In this document: positions 58,564 through 64,000 of the stretch, piece after piece
Position numbering within the stretch: position 1 is the first letter of the stretch
Layout of the letters: each line of letters opens with the position of its first letter
Source of the DNA: Amycolatopsis sp. NBRC 101858
GTDB lineage: Bacteria > Actinomycetota > Actinomycetes > Mycobacteriales > Pseudonocardiaceae
Reading direction: 5' to 3'
Assembly: GCF_030269325.1 (NCBI RefSeq)
Contig: NZ_BSTD01000008.1
Coordinates: 248,001 to 312,000, forward strand
DNA length: 64,000 nt
The notes under the pieces: model-generated
Told to the model about the DNA's origin: nothing
What the model saw: the letters and a program-made list of their open reading frames with translations, nothing else
Database searches by the model: none
Translations under genes and position numbers: made by a program

Positions 58564-59753
58564 AGCATCTCCTCGAGGGTCGGGGAATCCGGCTGGCCGG
58601 CGGACACGGTCAGCGGGGTCCCGGAGCCGGGCACCGCGGCGGGCGGCACCGGCGGGTGCGGCGCGTTCTGCGAGCCGCGCACCGACGTCGCGTCGCCCTT
58701 CTCGAGCGTGCAGGACGCGCCCGTGTTGAACGGCAGCGGTGTGGTGTCCGTGCTCGGCCGGTACTGCGTGCCTTCGTACCCGGCCCGGCAGGGCAGCGGG
58801 TCGTAGAACGTCAGCGCCATGCCGAGGTTGCCGTCGCCCCCGCCGAAGACCGTCGACGCCGTCGCGACCGCCTTCGGGGTCGCGACGAGCAGCTGTTCCA
58901 GCTGGCCGGTGCGAGCCTGGAACACCTGCGCCGTGGTGAGCAGGTTGGCGAGCAGGATCGGCAGCCCCGGGTCGGTGTCCTTCAGCAGGCTGCCCAGCTC
59001 GGACGCGGCCGGCGGCGCGGTCGCGATCAGCCGCCTCAGGTCACCGTCCGAACTCGACAGCTGCGCGGCGAACAGCTTGGCGTTGCTCGTGAACGAGCGC
59101 CACTCGGCGGCGGAGTCGAGCTGGGTGCGCAGCACGGTCGAGCCGTCGTCGATCAGCTTCGTGGTCTGCGGCAGGTTGGCCGAAGCGTCCTTGGTGAACG
59201 ACGTCGCGGTGTCCAGCAGGACCTGCAGGTCGGGCCCGGTGCCGCGCAGCGCGTCGTCGAGCTCGTCGACCACCGTGCGCAGGTCGCCGGTCGGCACCGA
59301 CGCGGCCAGCGAGTCGAGGTCGCCGAGCAGGTTCTGCACCGGCATCGGCAGTGTCGTCTTCTCACGCGGGATGACCGAGCCGCCGGTCAGGTAGGGGCCG
59401 TCGCCGGTCCGCGGCTGCAGGTCCACGTACTGCTCGCCGACCGCGGAACGGTTCGCCACCACGGCCTGGGCGTTCGACGGGATCGGCGGGGCCGAGTCGT
59501 CGATGACCAGGTCCGCCTCCATCCCGGACGGCGTGAGCCGCAGCTCGCCGATCCGCCCGACGGCGACCCCGCGGTAGGTCACCTCGCCGTTGGTGAAGAT
59601 GCCGCCGCCCTCGGCGAGCTCCAGCTTCACCGTGTACCCGCTGCCGCCGAAGAGCCTGCCGATGCCCGCGTAGTTCGCGCCGACGAACGCGACCGTGACC
59701 AGCGAGATGACCACGAACGCGATCACCTGGACGCGGACCCTGGTGGTCAGCAT
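58548..59753 (-). CDS. mceF: MCE family protein, MceF position
   Basis: A 401-residue protein with an N-terminal membrane helix (about 8-28), an MCE/MlaD domain (about 38-120; YTVKLELAEGGGIFTNGEVT, YRGVAVGRIGELRL) and a long helical region (about 150-320) that forms the lipid-transport needle. The C-terminus is Pro-rich, as in MceF. It shares TGATG with the preceding gene. The subunit letter rests on gene order. Confidence 0.88.
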   Translation of the reverse strand: MLTTRVRVQVIAFVVISLVTVAFVGANYAGIGRLFGGSGYTVKLELAEGGGIFTNGEVTYRGVAVGRIGELRLTPSGMEADLVIDDSAPPIPSNAQAVVANRSAVGEQYVDLQPRTGDGPYLTGGSVIPREKTTLPMPVQNLLGDLDSLAASVPTGDLRTVVDELDDALRGTGPDLQVLLDTATSFTKDASANLPQTTKLIDDGSTVLRTQLDSAAEWRSFTSNAKLFAAQLSSSDGDLRRLIATAPPAASELGSLLKDTDPGLPILLANLLTTAQVFQARTGQLEQLLVATPKAVATASTVFGGGDGNLGMALTFYDPLPCRAGYEGTQYRPSTDTTPLPFNTGASCTLEKGDATSVRGSQNAPHPPVPPAAVPGSGTPLTVSAGQPDSPTLEEMLWLGK

Positions 59754-60835
59754 CAGCGCCCTCCCGACGTCGTGACGCCGCTGGCCGGCAGCGGCAGGGT
59801 CGGCAGGCCGGGCGGGACGCCTTCGCCGGGCGGCGGCAGCGGGACCCCGGGCGCCGGGATCACCGACGCGTAGACGTTGAGGTAGTCGCCCTTGATCGCC
59901 GGGATGACCGCGTCGGTGTACGGGAAGGACGGCAGGATCTCCAGCGACTTCGGCAGCGACGCCCCGGCGTCGGCGAGCCGGTGCAGGATCGGCGCGAGCG
60001 CGGTCAGGTCGGCGACCAGGTCGTCCTTGCTCTTGTGGATGACGTCGGTGGCGACACCGGAAAGCTGGTCGAGGGACTGGAGCATGGCCACGAGCTGGGT
60101 GCGCTGGTCGGTCAAGGTGCGCAGGCCCGGCGTGAGGTCGGTGAGCGCGCCGGACACCTGCGCGTCGCGGTCGGCGAGCGTGGTCGCCAGCTGGTTGACC
60201 CCTTCCAGGGCCGCGGTGATGTCCTGGCGGTGCGCGTCCAGGTCGGTGGCGAGGGTGTTGACCCCGGACAGGAACGAGCGGATCTGCGTCTCGTTCCCGG
60301 TCATCACCTTGGACAGCTCGCGGTTGATCGTCTGCAGCTGCCCGATGCCGCCGCCGTTGAGCAGCAGCGAAAGCGCGCCGAAGACCTCTTCGAACTCGGG
60401 GTTGCGGTTGGTGCGCGACACCGGGATCACGGCGTTGTCGGCCAGCCGCGCGCTCTGCGGCGGCTGCGTCCCGTCCGGGGCGGCGAGTTCGACGAACTTC
60501 TCGCCGAGCAGGCTGGACTGCCGCAGCCGCGCGACGGCGTCGGCGGGCAGCACGACGTCGCCGTTGACCTCGACGACGGCCTCCGCGGTCCAGCCGTCGG
60601 AGCCGAGCCGGATGGTCTGGACGCGTCCGACCGGGACGTCGCCGACCTTCACCGCGGCCTGCGGCACCAGGTCGAGGACGTCGGCGAACTGCACGGTGAC
60701 GTGGTACGGGTGGTCGCCGACGTCCGCGCCGCCGGGCAGCGGCAGGTCGTAGACCCCCTTGAACTCGCCCGAGCAGGCGGTCAGCACCAGGCAGCAGCCG
60801 GCGGCCAGGGCCGTCATGCGTCGCAACGGTTTCAT
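59753..60835 (-). CDS. mceE: MCE family lipoprotein, MceE position
   Basis: A 360-residue lipoprotein with lipobox LTACSG (Cys20 likely lipidated), an MCE domain (YHVTVQFADVLDLVPQAAVK, GDVPVGRVQTIRL), a coiled-coil region and a Pro-rich C-terminus. MceE is the lipoprotein of mce operons, which fits. It overlaps the mceD-like gene by 4 bp (ATGA). Confidence 0.9.
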   Translation of the reverse strand: MKPLRRMTALAAGCCLVLTACSGEFKGVYDLPLPGGADVGDHPYHVTVQFADVLDLVPQAAVKVGDVPVGRVQTIRLGSDGWTAEAVVEVNGDVVLPADAVARLRQSSLLGEKFVELAAPDGTQPPQSARLADNAVIPVSRTNRNPEFEEVFGALSLLLNGGGIGQLQTINRELSKVMTGNETQIRSFLSGVNTLATDLDAHRQDITAALEGVNQLATTLADRDAQVSGALTDLTPGLRTLTDQRTQLVAMLQSLDQLSGVATDVIHKSKDDLVADLTALAPILHRLADAGASLPKSLEILPSFPYTDAVIPAIKGDYLNVYASVIPAPGVPLPPPGEGVPPGLPTLPLPASGVTTSGGR

Positions 60836-61839
60836 CTGCCGCCCGCCTCGTTCGTGTAGACGGATCCGGTCACCGGCAGCGGCAGGTAGTCGAGCAGGTC
60901 GGTGCGGCTCTGCAGGGCACCGGTGGCGGGGTCGACCGTCTGGAGCAGGTTGGTCGCGGCCAGCGGAGCCGTCTCCAGGGTCTCGGCCAGCGACGCGCGC
61001 TGGTCGACGAGGGTCTGCGTGGTCACCGCCAGCTTGTCCACATTGGACTTGATCAGCGCGCGGTTGTCCTTGATGAACCCCTGGATGTCGGCGAGCGCGC
61101 TGCCGAGCGAGCGCAGTGCCGTGGCGAGCTCGTCGCGGTTGGCCGACAGCGTGCCCGACACCGCGGCGAGCTGCTGGTTGACCTGGGTGACCTGGTTGTC
61201 GTTGGCGGCCAGCATGCTGGTGAACTGCTGCAGCTCCCGCACGGTGGTGAACAGGTCGCCGGAGTTGCCGGCCAGGGTCCGCGCCAGCTCCGAGAGCTGC
61301 TTGACGGAGTCGTTGAACGCGGTCCCGTTGCCCTGCAGGTTGCGGGCGCCGGTCTTCAGCAGGTCCGACAGCGCGCCGTTCTTGTTCGCGCCGTCCGGCC
61401 CGAGCGCCTTGGTGAGCGAGTCGAGGCTGGCGTAGAGCTGGTCCAGCTCGACCGGGGTCGCGCTGCGGTCGACGCCGATGGTGGCGTTGTCGACGAGCCG
61501 CGGCCCGCCGCGCGCGGGCTTGGAGAACTGGACGTACCGGTCGGCGACCACGCTCGGCGCGATGACGACGACGTCGGTGTCGGCCGCGATCGGCGCGGAA
61601 CCGTCGTAGGTCAGCGTCACCTCGACCTGCTCGCCGCGCGGGGTCACCGACTCGACCTGGCCGATCCGGACGCCGAGGAGCCGGACGTCGGAGCCGCTGT
61701 AGACACCGACCGCGCGGGAGAAGAGCACGGTCGCGCGATCGAGCCCGGTGCCGGAGAAGATCCACCACAGCCCGGGCACGACGACCAGCGCCGTGACGAC
61801 CGCCGCGGCGAGGAACCGGTAGGTGCGGGTCGCGTTCAC
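60832..61839 (-). CDS. mceD: MCE family protein, MceD position
   Basis: A 335-residue protein with one N-terminal membrane helix (about 8-28), an MCE domain (VLFSRAVGVYSGSDVRLLGV, GQVESVTPRGEQVEVTLTYD) and a long helical region (LAGNSGDLFTTVRELQQFTS). GTG start overlapping the mceC-like stop (GTGA). Confidence 0.88.
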   Translation of the reverse strand: MNATRTYRFLAAAVVTALVVVPGLWWIFSGTGLDRATVLFSRAVGVYSGSDVRLLGVRIGQVESVTPRGEQVEVTLTYDGSAPIAADTDVVVIAPSVVADRYVQFSKPARGGPRLVDNATIGVDRSATPVELDQLYASLDSLTKALGPDGANKNGALSDLLKTGARNLQGNGTAFNDSVKQLSELARTLAGNSGDLFTTVRELQQFTSMLAANDNQVTQVNQQLAAVSGTLSANRDELATALRSLGSALADIQGFIKDNRALIKSNVDKLAVTTQTLVDQRASLAETLETAPLAATNLLQTVDPATGALQSRTDLLDYLPLPVTGSVYTNEAGGR

Positions 61840-62828
61840 TTCGGGGCTCCCGACTGCTTCGGCGGCACACACGGGTCGCGGTTTTCGGGCAGCAGGCCGC
61901 AGAGGTAGGAGTCGAGCCAGCGGCCGTTGCCGAGGGCGTTGTTCGCCAGCCGGAAGTACGGCCCGGCGGCGGCGAGGCTCTTGGCCAGGTTGTCGTTCTG
62001 CCGCGTCAGCAGGTCGGTCACGGTGTTCAGCTGGCTCAACGCCGGCTTGAGCGCGTCGGTGTTGTCCTTGACCAGGCCGGAGAGCTGGGTGGCCAGCGCC
62101 TGCGCGCCGGTCAGCAGGTCGTGGATGGCCTGGCGGCGCCGGTCGAGCTCGCCGAGCAGCAGGTTGCCGTCGGAGAGCAGCTGCTCGAAGTCCTCGTTCG
62201 AGTTCGCCAGCGTCGTGGTGATCTTCTTGGCGTTGGCCAGCAGGCCGGCGAGCTGGTCGTCGCGCGAGGACACCGTCTTCGAGAGGGCGGACAACCCGTC
62301 CAGCGCGGTGCGGACGTGCGCCGGGGCGTTCCGGAACGTGTCGCTGATCGCGGTGAAGCTGTCGGCGAGCTGCTCGGTGTCGATCTGGCCGGCGGTGTTC
62401 GCGAGGCCGTTGAACGCCTCGGTGACGTCGTACGGCGTGACCGTCCGGCTCCGCGGGATCGCCTGGTCCGGGTCCTGCACGCCGTCGCCGGTCGGCTTGA
62501 GCGCGAGGAACTTGCGGCCCAGCAACGTCTTGATCCGGATCTCCACCGACGTCCGGTCGCCGACCCACGCGTCCTTCACGCGGAAGGTGACGAGCACGTG
62601 GTCGTCGGCCAGCTCGACGTCGCGGACCTCGCCGACCTTGATGCCGGCGACGCGGACCTCGTCGTCGGCCTGCAGCCCGGCCGCCTCGGAGAACTCGGCG
62701 TGGTAGGTGGTGCCGCCGCCGACGATCGGCAGGTTGTCGTAGTTGAACGTCACGGTCAGCAGCGCGGCCAGCACGACGCTCCCGGCGATGCCGAGGCCGA
62801 GCGGATTGCGTTCCTTGAAGGACTTCAC
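61836..62828 (-). CDS. mceC: MCE family protein, MceC position
   Basis: A 330-residue protein with FKERNPLGLG and a membrane helix at the N-terminus, an MCE domain (YHAEFSEAAGLQADDEVRVA, GIKVGEVRDVELADDHVL), a coiled-coil needle region and a C-terminal Cys pair (LCGLLPENRDPCVPP). GTG start (62828) overlapping the mceB-like stop. Confidence 0.9.
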   Translation of the reverse strand: MKSFKERNPLGLGIAGSVVLAALLTVTFNYDNLPIVGGGTTYHAEFSEAAGLQADDEVRVAGIKVGEVRDVELADDHVLVTFRVKDAWVGDRTSVEIRIKTLLGRKFLALKPTGDGVQDPDQAIPRSRTVTPYDVTEAFNGLANTAGQIDTEQLADSFTAISDTFRNAPAHVRTALDGLSALSKTVSSRDDQLAGLLANAKKITTTLANSNEDFEQLLSDGNLLLGELDRRRQAIHDLLTGAQALATQLSGLVKDNTDALKPALSQLNTVTDLLTRQNDNLAKSLAAAGPYFRLANNALGNGRWLDSYLCGLLPENRDPCVPPKQSGAPK

Positions 62829-63832
62829 GCGCCGCACCTCTCCGCCGTGACCGGCGTCCCGCGCGGGGGCGTGGTCTGCAGGGTGGCGCTGCACAGGTAG
62901 AAGTTCATCCACGAGCCGTAGGAGCTGATCCGGCCCAGCCCGTTCAGCTTTTCCGGCAGCGTGCTGAGCGTCTGCTCGAGACCGGGCAGGGTGTCCTCGT
63001 CCGCCAGGTTCTTCGTGACGCGGTCGAGCCCGGTGACGCTGTCCTTCAACGGGGTCCGCACGTCGCCGAGCAGGCCCGCGGTGGCCGTGGACAGGTCACC
63101 GAGGCCGCCGATCGCGTCACCGATGACGGCCCGGTCCGAGGCCAGGCCGGAAACGAGCTCCCGCAGGGTCGAAATCAACGTCGTCAGCGCGGTTCCCTTG
63201 CTGTTCACCGTGCCGAGCACGTGGTTGAGGTTGGTGATCACCTCGCCGATGAGCTGGTCGCGGCTGGCGAGCGTCGAGGTCAGCGAGCCGGTGTGCGCGA
63301 GCAGCTCCTCGACCGTGCCGCCTTCGCCCTGCAGCACCTGCACGATCTCGCCGGAGAGCTGGTTGACGTCGGTGGGGGAGAGCGCCTGGAACAGCGGCTT
63401 GAAGCCGTTGAACAGGTCGGTCAGGTCGAGCGCGGGTGTGGTGCGGTTCAGCGGGATCTCGCCGCCGACCGGGAGGGTGCCCCGGCCGCCGGCACCACGC
63501 TCGAGCGCGATGTAGCGCTGGCCGACCATGTTGCGGTACTTGATGACCGCGCCGACGTCGGCGGGCAGCTGCCGGCCTTCGTCGAGGGAGAACCGGATGT
63601 GCGCCAGGCTGTGGTCGGCGATCTCGAGCTCCTCGACCTGCCCGACGCGGACCCCGGAGATCCGGACGTCGTCCCCGACGTTCAGCGAGGTCGCGTCGGT
63701 GAACGTGGCGCCGTAGAGGTCGGTCCGGCCGACGCCGGTGCCGGCGATGGAGATCGCCAAGAGCACGGTCGCGGCGGTGGTGACCAGGATGAAGATCAGG
63801 CTCTTGACCAGCGGGGCGGCGAACTTCCTCAC
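62825..63832 (-). CDS. mceB: MCE family protein, MceB position
   Basis: A 335-residue protein: N-terminal membrane helix (about 9-30), MCE domain (DLYGATFTDATSLNVGDDVR, GVRVGQVEELEIADH), helical region (LFNGFKPLFQALSPTDVNQL) and a C-terminus with two Cys (YLCSATLQ, ERCGA). It has a GTG start overlapping the mceA-like stop by 4 bp. Confidence 0.9.
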   Translation of the reverse strand: MRKFAAPLVKSLIFILVTTAATVLLAISIAGTGVGRTDLYGATFTDATSLNVGDDVRISGVRVGQVEELEIADHSLAHIRFSLDEGRQLPADVGAVIKYRNMVGQRYIALERGAGGRGTLPVGGEIPLNRTTPALDLTDLFNGFKPLFQALSPTDVNQLSGEIVQVLQGEGGTVEELLAHTGSLTSTLASRDQLIGEVITNLNHVLGTVNSKGTALTTLISTLRELVSGLASDRAVIGDAIGGLGDLSTATAGLLGDVRTPLKDSVTGLDRVTKNLADEDTLPGLEQTLSTLPEKLNGLGRISSYGSWMNFYLCSATLQTTPPRGTPVTAERCGA

Positions 63833-64000
63833 TTGAGCGTCACCTCCGTGCCGCGGTAGAGCGGGCCGACCAGCACGCTGCTCCAGTCCGCGACGTCCTT
63901 GGTGGGCACGCCCAGCTGCGGCGCGAGCACGGTGGCGAGCAGCTCGCGTTCCTGCGGCGAGTTCGCGACGCCGAGGTCGTCACGGGTGCCGACCAGCAGC
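63829..64000 (-). CDS. mceA: MCE family protein, MceA position (C-terminal 56 residues; 5' part beyond window)
   Basis: Only the end is visible: 56 residues beginning LLVGTRDDLGVANSPQEREL and ending YRGTEVTLK, the usual MceA tail, then TGA. It is the first mce gene of the visible cluster; yrbE permease genes would be expected further upstream, outside the window. It overlaps mceB by 4 bp. Confidence 0.82.
   Translation of the reverse strand, partial: LLVGTRDDLGVANSPQERELLATVLAPQLGVPTKDVADWSSVLVGPLYRGTEVTLK

Noticed and set aside
1-64000. CRISPR arrays, insertion sequences, integrases, attachment sites, rRNA or tRNA genes
   Set aside because: No regularly spaced repeats, transposase or integrase motifs, tRNA-like cloverleafs or rRNA sequence were found on reading; small tRNAs could still be missed by eye.

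Overview
The window looks like chromosomal DNA of a high-GC filamentous actinobacterium, most likely from the Pseudonocardiaceae (Amycolatopsis-like). This is inferred from the strong GC bias at third codon positions, frequent GTG/TTG starts, many 4-bp ATGA/GTGA gene overlaps, TANNNT boxes 7-8 nt before start codons (leaderless-transcript style), an mce operon with Mce-associated proteins, the ddl-DUF3515-thiL neighbourhood, and abundant ALF-repeat and DUF6801-like secreted proteins. No database search was possible; family calls rest on motifs, length and context. I saw no insertion sequence, prophage, CRISPR array, rRNA or tRNA.

Layout. 0-3 kb: the end of a cysteine-dioxygenase-like gene, then a compact EACC1 / caspase / family-3 solute-binding-protein cassette (candidate conflict or signalling module). 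3-10 kb: asparaginase, methyltransferase and glyoxalase-fold protein, an extracytosolic flavin electron-transfer operon (ferric-reductase-like protein, FMN-binding protein, ApbE) and a divergent OmpR/HisKA two-component pair. 10-24 kb: mostly core genes: PNPOx-like protein and MocR/PdxR regulator, ddl, DUF3515, a stand-alone Lrp-type sensor domain, thiL, GNAT, a GH27 alpha-galactosidase, gamma-carbonic-anhydrase-like protein, uracil-DNA glycosylase, hydrolase, rpmB, a DAK2/FakA-like kinase, recG, GNAT. 24-29 kb: TetR, an erythromycin-esterase-like protein, a second, membrane-anchored caspase-like protein and a subtilase with unusual active-site surroundings. 29-37 kb: pyruvate carboxylase, arginase-family protein, small GntR and MarR operons with clear palindromic operators, and a PucR-type regulator.

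37-57 kb is the accessory heart. On the minus strand, 46195 down to 37247 is a five-gene operon of ALF-repeat secreted proteins around a 1321-residue polymorphic-toxin-like protein with a long Ala-rich coiled coil and a C-terminal deaminase-fold domain (DSE and PCKSC motifs), followed at once by a small cytosolic protein (candidate immunity protein) and two secreted proteins carrying AbfB and LGFP carbohydrate/cell-wall modules. Divergently, 46403-52549 is a six-gene operon: three tandem paralogous secreted beta-sandwich proteins, a signal-less trypsin-fold protease, a polyprenyl diphosphate synthase, and a fusion of a geranylgeranyl-reductase-like flavoprotein to a prenyl-synthase-like domain that has lost its aspartate motifs. 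Then come three more secreted proteins on the minus strand (two sharing a near-identical tail motif), a secreted RCC1-repeat propeller and an orphan secreted protein.

57-64 kb: the 3' part of an mce operon (mceA fragment, mceB-F, two Mce-associated proteins), encoding an envelope lipid importer. The strongest candidates for undescribed biology are the ALF/deaminase operon, the divergent paralog-protease-isoprenoid operon, and the two caspase modules.
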